The notes under the pieces are model-generated. The model had not been told where the DNA came from. It saw only the letters and a list, made by a program, of their open reading frames with translations, and did no database searches. Below, piece after piece: positions 41,358-53,481 of a stretch of DNA of 64,000 nt. The stretch spans positions 4,064,100-4,128,099 of the forward strand of contig CM035306.1 in NCBI GenBank assembly GCA_002900995.3. The letters are read 5' to 3'. The stretch comes from Ganoderma boninense. Lineage: Eukaryota; Basidiomycota; Agaricomycetes; Polyporales; Polyporaceae. Each line of letters starts with the position of its first letter. Position 1 is the stretch's first letter. The translations under genes were made by a program, and so were the position numbers.

Positions 41358-42341
41358 TCACTGCACTCTTGTGCTCGCACTACTCTTGACAGAGGTCGAG
41401 GACTTGTTGCGCTTGTGCGCACGGGGGCGCTCCTTCAGGCAGAAACGCGGCACGACGCCGCGCTCGCCCGAACGTGCTCCGATGCGCTCGACAAGGCACC
41501 ACTCGTCCTCGTATTCCTCGAGCATGGTGAGGACCTCGCCCACTTTGATGGAAAGCTCGTCGGCGAGGGACGGGATAAAGGTGTGTTCCACGAGCATCTT
41601 GCGCGGAACCTTCTGGCCCTTCAGCGACGGCTTCGGCTTCACGTTCGCGTCGGTAGGCGCCTCCTTCATGAACGAAGACGTGCGACGCGGGCTCGGGACG
41701 GGGGAGTGCAGGTTGGGGATGGGGAGCGTGCTGTTCTCATCTGACACCGTGACGAAGGGAAGTTTCAATGCGGGCGGGCGCGGCGAGGTGGAGGGGGAGG
41801 TGTAAGTCGGAGGAGGAGACCTGGCGGCCTCGGCCGGAGTGATCTTGACATCGACGACGGTGGAGGTCTCGTAGCCCCGAGGGATCTGCGGCTTCCACTT
41901 GACGGAAGACGCGGGCACGCTCTGGGGCGGCTCCATGGGGAGGATAACGAGCACCTCCTGCTTCTCGAATGGCCTTTCCTCCGCTATCGGTTTGATCTTC
42001 TCGGCTGGGGAGAAGTTGCTTTGACGGTACTGCTGGGACGCAGTCAATGTCTTGCGCCGCCTCCAGACGACAATGCGCCATGTAACGATGCCTGGTTCAT
42101 TGCGTTCAGGGGTCACTTGCCTCCAGATCGAGTGCGTGGAGAATCGCTCACCCAAAACCACTACCCCAAGAACAACAAACACGGCCGTCAACGCCTTAGC
42201 AGAGACGGGGAGAGGGTTCACAATTGGCTGTCCATCGTCTGTCGTGGCAGACTGCCGGGGGAGGATGTTGCGGACAACCTCGTTGGGGTGGAGGTTGCGC
42301 TTGGCGGCGGCGCGGGCAAAGTGAGAAGCAACAATAGCCAT
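41358..42341 (-). CDS. Single-pass membrane protein with C-terminal SH3 domain
   Basis: Minus strand, exons 42341-42152 and 42091-41358; 307 residues. The 60-bp intron is a multiple of three without a stop, so an unspliced frame also exists, but splicing joins VFVVLGVVVLG to IVTWRIVVWRRRK, giving an uninterrupted membrane segment near residues 52-72. The middle is Pro/Ser/Thr-rich and likely disordered. The C-terminus has an SH3 domain: VEHTFIPSLADELSIKVGEV, then DEWCLVERIGARSGERGVVP and RFCL, followed by a basic tail. An SH3 domain next to a membrane anchor suggests a cortical or polarity scaffold, like fungal Fus1-type proteins, but the role is inferred only from layout. Confidence 0.8.
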   Translation of the reverse strand: MAIVASHFARAAAKRNLHPNEVVRNILPRQSATTDDGQPIVNPLPVSAKALTAVFVVLGVVVLGERFSTHSIWRQVTPERNEPGIVTWRIVVWRRRKTLTASQQYRQSNFSPAEKIKPIAEERPFEKQEVLVILPMEPPQSVPASSVKWKPQIPRGYETSTVVDVKITPAEAARSPPPTYTSPSTSPRPPALKLPFVTVSDENSTLPIPNLHSPVPSPRRTSSFMKEAPTDANVKPKPSLKGQKVPRKMLVEHTFIPSLADELSIKVGEVLTMLEEYEDEWCLVERIGARSGERGVVPRFCLKERPRAHKRNKSSTSVKSSASTRVQ

Positions 42342-43027
42342 TAATACAAGCAGAGAAGAAAAGAACGAAAAGGGAGGGGGGGCGTAGGTGAACGGAGAGA
42401 ACAGGAGCGCAAAGGCATCCGTTGGACAGAGTGCAGAACTATATGTGACCGCGCCGCCATCACATTCTGTTCGGGGCTGTCCATGTCCATCAACGTCCAC
42501 CGTATGCCGACCACCCGAGTCCGTGACTGGTCCGTCATTTTGCAGGTTTCAGGCACGTAGATCACCCCATCAGCCCCCGGCCACTGTAGCCTGCACCGTC
42601 TTGCGTGCTGATGAAAACCCTGACAATTTTCCGGGACGTGGGGGGTGACTGGTCTGCTGTTACAGAAGTGTTGCCATGTCGACCAACTGCTGAAGGTAGT
42701 TACAAATTTGATCTCGTGGCGTGAGTACCTACATATATATGAGCGCTCCCTGGGGTCCTGGTCCCGCTCGTCCCTGGTCGGTTGCAATTGCCAAACCAAG
42801 CTCCCCGACGCGCCCGCCATGACAGATTCCGCCCACAACCCATGCCCCTAAACCGTGTAAACATGCGCGATTGAGTCCAGGTCGAGTCCATCCTTATGTG
42901 CGGATGGGCTCACCAAGTATGAGCAGGTACTCCTGTGAAGAGACAAGAGTTTTGCTTGCGGCGGAAGAACTGCCTACATCCGCGATCCAGTGCTGAGACG
43001 GAAGCACTGCCGGATAGCCGACGTTCG
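42342..43027. other. Intergenic, no gene seen
   Basis: Promoter side of the SH3 gene and 3' flank of the AAA+ gene. No gene or repeat was recognised. Confidence 0.5.
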
Positions 43028-46000
43028 TCAAATGGTGTCCAACAGGAGAGTTGAGACTGCGCGATACAGCGATCGAGCACCCTCGGATGGGATGTACGAG
43101 TTGAGGGACGTCCGTACGATCAGGTCCCGCGTCGCTGGCGGCATATCAGTGACCGACTCCCCGACCAGGCCATGCAAGGCTTCAGCCGCGAGCGCCAACT
43201 TTTCGTCGGCCGTGAATGCGACGAAGGGCAACACCGCGGTGACGCGGGACAGAAGGGAAGGCTGCACAAAAAATACAAGCAAACGCCTATCAGCATCAAT
43301 CGGCGGCAAACAAGGCCTTGCTGCGCTGGCCCAAGTCTGGTACGCACCCCGAGCCGGTCTGATGCGCGTGGGCGGAGCAGAGCCATGAGGTCAATGTACT
43401 CCTCGCGAGAAAGCTGTGCATCCGGCGTGGGGCGCTTCTCCTGATGTTCAAACACGAGATCGTGGCCGATGTTGGATGTGCCCAGCCAGATCACTTTCGA
43501 CACATCAACGTGTCGATGCCCTGCCTCGAAGGAACAGCGGCCTGCAAGAAAGCACAACATAAATGACCGACGAAAATGCAGTGTCATGCCTCTGACTCAC
43601 CGTACTCCCAAGGCATCAACAACGACGACAAGATCTTCTCGTCCTGGGTTTTCTCGATTTCCTGAAAGACGATGCTCAGCACAAGCGGTCATCAATCAAG
43701 ATGGCGAAGACGAACATCGAGCACAACGACGCAACGCTTGCCCTCATTCTCGATCAAGAACTCCTTGAGCGAGTGGTTTGACGGTTCCTGGATGATGTTC
43801 ACGGGTAAGCATACACACGCATCCACTTGCGAAGTCTGGGCACGCACCCCATACGGAGCGATGGAATGGCTCTTCCATATGTCACCCGTGTTCTGAAGAG
43901 TCGTCATGTTGACCGTGTGCGTTGGCACCTCCAGGAGAGACCCAACTGAATGCGAAATGCAGCATGCCGCCAGATCAGTAAACACGATCACCAGCACCAA
44001 ACCCATAGTCAATACACTTACACTTGCGTGCAAGAAGACTCTTGCCATGCCCACTGGGCCCTGAGAACAAGGCGTTAGCGGTATCTTTGACGGTTTGTCC
44101 ATCTCGAACACTCACCACACAGCAGGACCACGATGGGCGCCATCGACGGCATGCTCAAGACGCGGAACAGCTGCTCGAGCACTCGGTCTTGCCCGATCAG
44201 ATCGTAGCGGACCCGAGTCAGCGGGCGGAAGTACGACCTGTGGATGAGCGCAGATGCGCGACGCGTCTGGGGCGAGTCCGCGCGCTCGATGTAGTACCTG
44301 AGCACGGCCGGCACCGTCAAAGTGCCAACTTTAGTTCCCAACGTCTGCCATGTCCATCATGTTTCGCGAGCACTCACCGCGTTGCAGGGTCGACGGCCTC
44401 CAGCAGCTTGGACAGGCGGCTCGACCCTCGCCGGGGGGATCGCTCTTCGCGCTCTTCCTCCTCGGGGTCGTGCAGCACGGAAGTGTCGGCACCATAGGCC
44501 AGAAGGAGCTTGACCATCTGCATCTTGTTCTTCAACTGGGGGTTGGAGAGCGTAAATGCGAGCGCCGACTGGGGGCCGACGTCATCGTTGACGCCCGCCT
44601 CGCCGCTCTCAAGGACGCGTTGCACCTCCTCAATGTCGTCGCTGGCGAGCGCGAAGAGAAGGGTCGGGCGAGGGGTGGCAATGGCGTGGACCGGTTCCAC
44701 GAGGAGAGACTCGCGGTGTGATTGCCGAACAGATACTGCGGACAGCCGTTTCCGTTGGGCGGTCTGTTGTGCTGCGAAGATGGAAGAGCTTTGGGGATGG
44801 GAGGGATTGGCGGAGACTGGTCGGCGGACAGTTTCGTCGGCCTGGTCGGCAGCTTCGTACTTGTAGTACTCGTCTTCTTGACGTTCGTCGAAGGAGTCGA
44901 TGGGCTCCGAGAACCTACTCTCCGACCGAGCGTGATGTTGCTGCTCCTCGTCGACGGAGGAAGAAAAGTGGCGAGAGTGTCGCTGTAGGAGTGATTTGCG
45001 AGAGAAACGGTTGCTCCAAGATGGGGGACGAGTCTCGGGGGCGGATGTGGGTTGAGGATAAGAGGAAGTGATAACAGGATCAATATGTAAAGGAGAGTTA
45101 GGTTGCGAGGACCCGGTGGTATTGTATAAGCGCGAAGGTATAATGCTGGAGTGCGATAGCGAAAGCTAATGCCACGATGTCAGCGCACACACTTCTTGGC
45201 CTTTAAAGTACAACATACCGGTCTAGTATTAGGTATCGAGGTTTCTGATAATACAGTGGGCGAGGACGGTGTGAATGCTGCGGGCTGTTAGTTAGCTGCT
45301 AGAAACAGAGTGAAAATGCATACCGGTCGTTGCGGTGGTAGCGGTGGTCAGTGATGGTATACTTGAAGCAGGAATTGCAGAACCAAGCGACGACGAAGAC
45401 GAGCTAAGAATCATAGACTATAAAAGGTGATTCCAGTCAATAAAATCGCAACGCCAGGACAACGCAACTCACCAGGCGAAGAGGTTTCAAACGCCTAGGG
45501 TTTGATGAGGATGGGGATGGAGACACGGTCAACGATATCTCCTCGACCGGCGAAAGCGGTGTGGCACACCGCGACTGAGGACCCTCCTCCGCATTGTCGA
45601 TAGACAGCAAAGGAGGAGGCTTATGACGAAGGCTGTCGGAGCGTCGCGGCTGCGAGCGGTCCGAGAACGACATGGAGTTCCGGAACCCGAATGGCACCTT
45701 CTTCGAACCAGACTGCGAAGAGTGTGAAGACTGCACGGAGGCCGCGGATTGCAGCGAGAGTCGCCGCAATCCGCCACTGTGTTGGCTAAGAGAAGAGGAC
45801 GGTCGGCTGGTGCTTCCCGCAGCATTATCGTCTGGCAGTGACATAGCAGGAGAAGCAGCACGACTAGGGGCAGCGAAAACAATAGAGTTGCGAGCGCTGT
45901 TGGGTAGTGAGAAGTTGGGGACTGGGACGGAGGAAGCGGATGAAGGCGGTCGGGTTTGGATGGGAGAGAATACTCGAGGTGCCTCGGAGACGGATGAACC

Positions 46001-48391
46001 GACGGAGGGAGAACGAATTGGGGCGGAGCTAGGGCGAGCATGTTGGAAATCCTCCACAGGGGACGCCAAGTCTTCCTCAGGTTCTTCGGGCTCTACGTAT
46101 GAAACTTCATCGTAAAAATCTGTAGCGACGAAGGAAGCCTCCTCGGACGCTTCCGCAAGGCTCGACGATTCCAGGTTGGCCCCCGTGTCATCCCAAACCG
46201 GTAGCTGGAAAGCCATGGAAGCGTCCGGAGAATGCTCCTGAAGAACCGCAGAGCCTTCGGGTGACTGCTCCTGAAGAGCCACAAAGGGCTGCGGCGACTG
46301 GCCTTGCGGCGGGACAAGCATCTCGGGCGACCGTGCCTGCACGCCAACAAGGGGCTGACCCGGTGACGCGAACAAGGGCTCGGACAATTGTTCGGGCGGA
46401 GGGGTAAACACGTGTGGCAACGGCTCTCGCGAAGCCACGACAGTCCTCGGGGACGACTCGTGCAGGTGCGCAACGAGTCCGTGTGAGGCCTCTTCAGTTT
46501 CCAAGTAGTCCAAGTCGTACGGCGAATCATCTTCGGGATCTTCGTGCCCGTCCGGCAGCGGCTCTTCCTCCACCTGCTCATACGGAAGCCCGATGGGGGA
46601 CGACTCATGCCCTACGTCCGAGTCTTGCACGAAGGAACCAAGCACCATCGTCGGCGACGCCTCCTGCCCATCCTCCACAGCCGAGTCTCCGACGGCCCTG
46701 TAAGAATGGACCGTCGGCGTATAGTACTGGTCGTACAGCGACGCCATCGAGTCGTCCGACCCAAACGACGCCTCTCCTGCTCGAAGGAAGTCGTCGCTTA
46801 CGTCCAGGTGCTCCTGGCTCGGCCCATCTGCTGCGCCAAACGACGACGAATCCTCCAGGTCCGCAGGGCGATGAACATCTCTGAACGACTCAGACGCCAT
46901 CGACTGGCGCTGGACCTGGATCTCGACATGTGCCTGTGCACCGTCGAACTGCGACAGCAGTTCAGCCAGGCCATCACCGGCCTCCGCATCACGATCGGCA
47001 TCTTCACCATCCGAATCGCCTTCGTCCTCCTCCTCGTGCGTGAACAGCTGCGAGTCCACGCTGCCCCCTCTCGAGTGCCGTGCCTCCTCCTGCGCCGCGT
47101 CGCGCGCCAGAGCGTTCGGGAACGCGCTGAACCGCGGCGAGAACAGCGCAGACGCCGTGGGTAGCCCGTTCTCCCCGATCGCGCCCACGCCAACCGCTCC
47201 CCGCGCACGTGAAGACGGCGAGCCGAACGGCGACGAGAGGATCGACAATGTGGAGAGGCGCCGAGTCGGGGTACGTGGCGGCTCAGCGTCTGCGTACCCG
47301 GAGTCGAAGGAATGCTCAAATGAGCCACCTACGCTCGTGTAGCTGATGCGCCGAGCGCCGGTGAGGTCGATGGGGGACAGGAGGACGGATGATATGGAGT
47401 CGCGCGAGGAGATGGAGCCGTGGCTGTTGGCGACCCGGTGAGGCAAGGGTGGCGGGCGGGAAGGGATGGGGGACGGCGAACATGTGGGTGGCTGGATGTC
47501 GGGAACTTCAGAGACAAGTGAAGATGGAGACGGAGACGGAGATCTGGAAGGTGGCAGCGGTACAGATTCCGGTGCAACGGACGTGGTAGAAGGAGCAGGA
47601 GAGCGTGGATCGGGTGTCGCGGACGTTCGTCTTGAAGGCGAGGAGACGACTCGAACCTCGGATTCTCGCCTGCACGGAGTGGGATAAAGTTCGGGGACTT
47701 CCGATCCACGTCTGGACGGAAGGTAGTCCGAAACAATCGCAGATCCCTCCGGTGAATCCTGCACGTCCGAGCTGATAGACTCGCGATTTGAAGGAGCAGG
47801 GTCTTGGGCCGTGAAGGAGCGGCGCAAGGGCGTCACGGTAGCCTCTTCATCAAAGACAGCTGAATCTCGGATGGGGCTCCCCGACTGGATGGAAATTCCG
47901 TCCACGAGAGTGACAGAGCCATCCGTTATAGAAGCTTCCGGGAGATGGGGCGAAGGTTGACAGGGAGGAGAGGGAATGCAATGAAGCAGCCTTCTTGCGT
48001 CGTCGCTGAGTCCGAGAATGGGAGTGGGCCGAGCTGAGTTGTCCGAGGCAGCGTCGGAATGGAGGGAATGCACGGGACCTCCCGATCCCCTCGTAGTAGC
48101 CGCAGGTTCATCATATACCAAGTCCTCCCTCGTGTGCTCCTCCGAGCCCTCCCCAGACGATGACTCTAGCTCCCCCGACTCGCCTTCATCCCACTCGTCG
48201 TCTTCATCCTCGCCCTGGATGACGTTCCCAAGAGCCAGAAGCAAACTGGTCGTGCGGGGTGATCTGGATAGTGACGAGAAACGCACAGGCTTTGATCGCG
48301 TCGGCGAGTCGATGATCAGTCGAAAGTCGGGCTGGTCCGAGTCCTCAGAGCCCAGCACGCTGTCTGGCCGCCGGATGTTGACGGTGTGCAT
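43028..48391 (-). CDS. Long AAA+ ATPase with disordered N-terminus and ankyrin-like region
   Basis: Minus strand, eleven exons: 48391-45473, 45417-45324, 45277-45219, 45165-44378, 44297-44116, 44060-44022, 43945-43848, 43787-43716, 43661-43601, 43541-43348 and 43261-43028; phases agree and give 1579 residues. The first 973 are Ser/Pro/Glu-rich and probably disordered. A middle part has ankyrin-like helices (TLLFALASDDIEEVQRVL, MVKLLLAYGADTSVL). The C-terminal AAA+ module shows LIGQDRVLEQLFRVL, Walker A GPSGHGKS (about 1348), Walker B CVVVLDEIEKT and sensor WLGTSNIG, closest in type to the ClpB/Skd3 family, which unfolds proteins. A two-gene model is possible, with a start at 45414, but that ATG is four bases behind a good acceptor (ttttatag) and the preceding exon ends at a good donor (CTG|GTGAGT), so I join them. 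Confidence 0.75.
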
Positions 48392-50492
48392 GAAGTTGCA
48401 TGCATCTGCGAAGAGACAGCGGCCCTGCGAGTAGAAGGGACATGGGCGCGCTTCGGAAACAGTTTGTCGTTAGCAACGAATGACAAATGGACAGATCATC
48501 CAGTGTGGGCAGGACAGGTATGACCGATCAGTCGCGGACCATCCTGGTCAGAACTGCAGCGACCTGGTCGCGCTCGCGCCGACTATCTAGGCAGATCAGG
48601 ATTTCCAGTCTGGCAGGTTGTGGAGAGCATGATCAAATAGATGTGAACGTCTTGCCCATCCTTCGCCGCAGCAACTGCAGTATCCCATTGTAGAGGATTA
48701 CAAGACCTCCACAGTGCGTCCCGCTTTTTATGACAGGCTTACAATGGGATAGCTGTGACAAAGGATGATAAAGAAATTCATAATGGTTGCGCGTGTCGAC
48801 CATGTTCATAACACACGGTAGTCTGTGTCAACATCCACGGGGTTTAGGCACCGACGACTCGACGCTCAGCGTTTAGCGTGACGGTCTTGCCGCTCCTGGC
48901 CTCTGCAGCGAGATTCGCCACTTCTGCGGACTCCCCTTACTATGGCTCTGCGGCACGAAACCTACAAGTTAATTTTGCATTTCCAAAGTACCTGGCCTAT
49001 TTGCCCTAGACCTCGATCGCGTCCGCAGGCAGAGTCCACAGTCGCGCAGCAAGTTCATCCGTTATGATGTCCTATAGCTGGCTCCGAGCGTGTCAGTCTC
49101 CCTTCATCGTGCCGACACGACACAGAACTGGAAGGGGTGAGCTGGTCGCCTTGCATCGCACCCACCCCCACATCGTCATCCGGGGATGTAATTCAAGGGA
49201 GATGGGCGTGAGGCAAGGTTGCTTTGCATCTCCGGAAAGCCAGGCAGAAAGTTGTGTTACAAAGTCAAATCGGAGGCTGGTTCTTCTTGGTCCCGATATT
49301 TGGCAACATTACTCGAGCAGGCCAAAAATCGGGAGCAGGAACGTCTACTCTGACCGCTCCTCATGAGGTCGGCGACCCTCTCCAGGGATCATCAAGCAGC
49401 GCTGACTACGGTGATGCTCCAGGCGTTCGTGGCAACGGAGGGGGCGACCATTGATACAATCGGGGTAGGGGTGAAACAAAGAGGTAGAAGGCGTACTCAC
49501 TTCTTTTCTTCCATGGAGGGTCTTCGATGGTCATGGAGACATGGACACTGGGTGTTGCTGTCGGGGGGGCCTAGAGGGTAACCTAGAGAAGAAAAGCAAC
49601 CAAACTTCCGGAAATTGGGCCGCGGGCACAGCAGAGGCAAGAGGATGCCGGTAATGCGGTGAGAATTGCCGAAATTGCGGGAATCATCGCTCAGCGTCGA
49701 GGTGGCATGCATGAGCAGGAAGACTCACAGTATGTACTTGGTGTTCGACGAGGAGGCCTGCGCCGAATCAGAGTCCCGGCGCTGTTCGACACGACGTAGA
49801 GGGGACTGTATGCGTCGTTGAGGGAAGGAAGGAAGGAGGGAGTCCGGAACCGACGAGGGCTGTGGCCTGGCTGTGGCCGGTAGAATTCGAATGGGAACGA
49901 AGCCGAAGAGAAGGCATCCGTAAAAGACGCTGTCGCGTATTGCAGTCACGGGGGCGCGTATCCTATGGCAACTCTTATGGGCGCTCCGAGCGGTTGAGCC
50001 TTCTTTCTGTTTAGCCTCTCACGTCGCGCGGCAGTGACGCACCAGCTAGTAACCACAGATCACACCCTCGAAAGTTCACCTATGTAAGTTGGTGTGGAGA
50101 TACAATAGTTGCAAAAATACAGTGCATTCTATACTTCTCTACATCGAGCAAAGCTACATCCGGAGCAAGCACTATGTACCACGCCACGTCTACCGAAGTC
50201 CCGCAAGCGCAACGACTCCCGAGTCCGACCATAACGAAGCGCACAACTCCCACCCCCTTCCAGGGCGACCCCCGACACCCCGAGCCGGTCCATCGCACTG
50301 TCCCCGCATCTCCGTCCGTCTTCCAATGCTTCCAATGCGTTACGGTCTACGGTCTTGAGTCCGAACTTTGTATTGCGTCACCGTCCGCGGTTCACTACAG
50401 CTCCGTACCCAACCTGCGAGTACACACAAGCCCAAAAAGAGTGTGTCAATTACACGAACATACAATATCTCAAAATACCGAGCGATCCAGGT
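48392..50492. other. About 2.1 kb without a recognised gene
   Basis: Promoter side of the AAA+ gene and 3' flank of AHA1. A minus-strand frame at 49725-49949 begins with GTG only and has no recognisable product. No tRNA or 5S rRNA pattern was seen. Confidence 0.45.
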
Positions 50493-52550
50493 TCACGGCC
50501 GGTTGTAGAAGTACGGGAGCGCAAACGCGGCCACGAGCGCGAGACCGGCGAAGCCAATGGCCAAGCACGCGTTCGACCCCGACGACGTCTCCGCTTTTGC
50601 GGCCGTCTCGGCCGGGATGCGCTTGCGTTGTGGAGGAGGGGTATAAGGATGGACTTGGACATACCCAATCGACTTTAACCCGTGTACGCTGCAAACACAG
50701 ATCAGCATACGGTCGCAAACAAGGAACACGAGGGACACTCACTAGTAGCCCTGGAGGTTCCGAGTGATCTCGTCCTCCATGCCCAGCGGGATCCCATCAA
50801 GCTGCCATGTCACCTTCGTCGAGTCGCTGCCCTGGTCCAAGGTCGTCGTGAGGGTCGCAGTGTGTTCTATGCCACGACGTCTTCGTCAGCTTATGTCCAC
50901 AAACTATTTTAAGAGACCAAACACGACGATCCCTGCGAATCTGGACGGTATTCTCGCTGGTTCGCAGGAGTCTCTCTTCCTTTCCATAGCCAAGTCCGGG
51001 CCCCCGCCGTCTGACACCCCCATCTCTCTCCTCGCCATAAGTAGCTGTCTGTCCCCTTGCTTACACCTCTCTCTTAAGATAAAGATTAAACGCTAGAAAA
51101 TATGCACGTACGAACTTTCCCGGACTTTTGGGAGAGCCCAGGTGAAGAGGGAATGACTTTGCGCTCCTCGACGTGCCTGTCTTCCCCCATTACATTCTCT
51201 CAATGGGCGACGAAGGGGAATCGATGCGGTGTGCTATGTGGGGTCCAAGTAAACATCACCGTTGACTATAGCTATCGCCATAGCCGTAGCCGTAGCCAGC
51301 GAGGTGTCAAATATCACGTCCCCAAATCCTGAGACTCAGAATTGCCATCAGATTCACGCCCAGTCTGACCATCGCGTCCAAAAACGCGGTTTCGGCGGCG
51401 ACTTTGAACATGATTCTGAAAGCGATTCTGGGTACAGAAGTGGCTCCAGAGCCGCTTCCACAACTCTACGCAACCCTGACAGAAGCGCTTCCAAAATGGT
51501 TTTCAAAATCGCATTCAGAATGGCTCCGAATCGTCCAATCTTACCACACCCCATACGTGAAAGCATACAACGTACCTGATGGCCACGTCGGGCTCGACAG
51601 CGCCCACGTCTGCACAAACTGCTTCGGCGCCGCGAGCGACACGAACTTGCCCTTGACCCCGCCCCCAAATAGGCTGTACTCCGCGCCGACCTCGGCCGTG
51701 CTCCGCGCCGGCGCACGCGTCCACGACGGTATCCGCTTCTCGTCCGTCAGCAGCGTGAACAGGTCGTCCGCCGCCGCCATGAAGTGCGCGTCCACCGTCA
51801 CCGCCGTCGTGTTGTTCGCCTTCGCCGCGCGCTTCACCACTGGGCCCTCCGCCTTCTTCGCCGCGGGCGCAGCCCCAGACCCAGAGCCGGAGCCGGAGGG
51901 CGCGGGGGTGCCCGTGCGCGAGGGCTGCGCGGAGACCGTGAGGTCCTTGCCGTGCGTGTCGACGATCGCGGCGGGGAACGCGGCGAACTTGGCCTCGAGC
52001 GCCGCGGGCAGGCGGGCCTTGGCGAGCTGGAAGAGCGCGTCGACCGCCGCGGAGCGCGCCGTCGTCAGGCTCCATTCATACTGCCTCGCACGCCGTGGCA
52101 TCAGCGTCCGCGTCGAAGGGGAGGCGAGAGGGGACGTACGACATAGTCCGAGGTGCCGTCGAGCGTGACCTCGTGCGAGACCTCGGGGATGGTGAGCTTG
52201 CCCTCGACGGCGGTCCCGTCGGACGCGGTGCCCGCCCAGTTCAGCACGACCTTGCAGTCGTAGATCGTGATCAGCCTGTCGTGTGACCACGTCTCCGCAT
52301 CAGCTCGCGCAGGAGAAGGGGAAGTAATTAAGAGAGGACGTGGCACGCACTTGCTTTTCCGCTGGCCGAGCTCAACGTCCCCGTCGACCTCCACGACGCG
52401 CTCGATCGCCACCACCTCGGTTCCCTCTCCGTTCACGATCACGCTCGTAAGCTCGCGGTCGAACCACTGCTTCGCCCACGCCGTGACTGTCTTGTTCTTC
52501 CAGTGCCAGTTGGCGGTGCTCGTTGCCATTGGGGGCGGGATCGTCGCCAT
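50493..52550 (-). CDS. AHA1: AHA1, Hsp90 co-chaperone, with C-terminal membrane tail
   Basis: Minus strand, five exons: 52550-52351, 52275-52140, 52080-51576, 50866-50743 and 50688-50493; 386 residues. Aha1 stimulates the ATPase of Hsp90 in the cytosol. The N-terminal domain begins NWHWKNKTVTAWAKQWF and holds NGEGTEVVAIERVVEVDGDV and LTIPEVSHEVTLDG. A Ser/Gly/Ala/Lys-rich linker leads to the AHSA1 domain (FSLFGGG-type SLFGGGVKGKFVSL, VQTWALSSPTWP, TATLTTTLDQGSDSTKVTW, GIPLGMEDEITRNLQGYY). Most Aha1 proteins end soon after HGLKSIG. Here 40 further residues follow and finish with a 22-residue hydrophobic segment (ACLAIGFAGLALVAAFALPY) only six residues from the end, which looks like a tail anchor. 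Intron 3 is 709 bp and holds a decayed minisatellite. Confidence 0.93.
51409..51529. repeat. Decayed 14-bp minisatellite inside an AHA1 intron
   Basis: Copies of CAGAAGCGCTTCCA-like units occur at 51435-51448, 51447-51460, 51480-51493, 51504-51517 and 51516-51529, with an inverted copy at 51409-51429 (TGATTCTGAAAGCGATTCTG). Confidence 0.6.
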
Positions 52551-53481
52551 CGTGTCCGAACGTCTGGTGTACGGCAGCAAGGATCACAGAGAGGTTGCAA
52601 GCAGCAGAAATGGCCGAAGCAGATGGCAGGATGGTCGACGTTGGTAAGTACTGCGGCGGGGGTGGGGGAGGGTAAGATGGAATTTATCAAGCAAGCGCGG
52701 GTGACGCTCGCGCGATCGGCATCTCCAGAACTTTCGAGCAGGCTCTCCTCTGCCCACCATCGCCTGAAACACATTCTACTCGACGCCGACCGGTCACTCC
52801 CAAACTTCTGCCGAGAGTGGCATAAAGACGGGACGGTACCATGGCGCCGCCCTGGAAAACGCATAATATCAAGACATCATCTAATTCACAAACGTTGTGG
52901 GGCCTCCTCCAACCGCAATTGTACGCCTTGATATTTTGTCGGTAAACGTATAAATGGGGATTTTCAAGGTTTGAACCGAGACGGGCTGCAACAAGAGTCG
53001 AGAAAATGTATGTTTGCATGAGGATTTGGGCGCCTGACAAACAGAATCCCGACAGATCCTGGTTCGAAATGGATTCCTATACTAGGACCACCAGCATATT
53101 GCGGGAGAACCACTTAGCCCGACAGCAGTATACTGTTGCTACATTGGTACGACAGTTTATTGCATAAAAATTGACATGCGAATAATTGATGGGCTATAGG
53201 AGACTGCCACAGGAGTACACCGACTACAGCCACGACTGGGCTACGCGTTACGACCGCCTTCAACATCAAAGAGGTCCAGAACAATTCGAACCGTGAGGGT
53301 TTCCCGGAGGGGCCTTTACCTATGAAATTCTGTGGTGGCTTTGACTAAAGTACATGGAATTTACGGGGCTGGTCTTCAACTCTATCCTACATGCGAGGAT
53401 ACGTCGTCGGTATGTTTGTTGTACACGATCGAATGCAGCGTCCTATGCGCCTTGCTTCGATGCTTCTCCTTCTCTGGCTGT
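52551..53481. other. Intergenic, no gene seen
   Basis: Promoter side of AHA1 and 3' flank of the TMEM69-like gene. No gene, RNA or repeat was recognised. Confidence 0.5.

Noticed and set aside
49725..49949. Minus-strand frame of 74 codons
   Set aside because: It has only a GTG start, no recognisable domain and no supporting splice structure.
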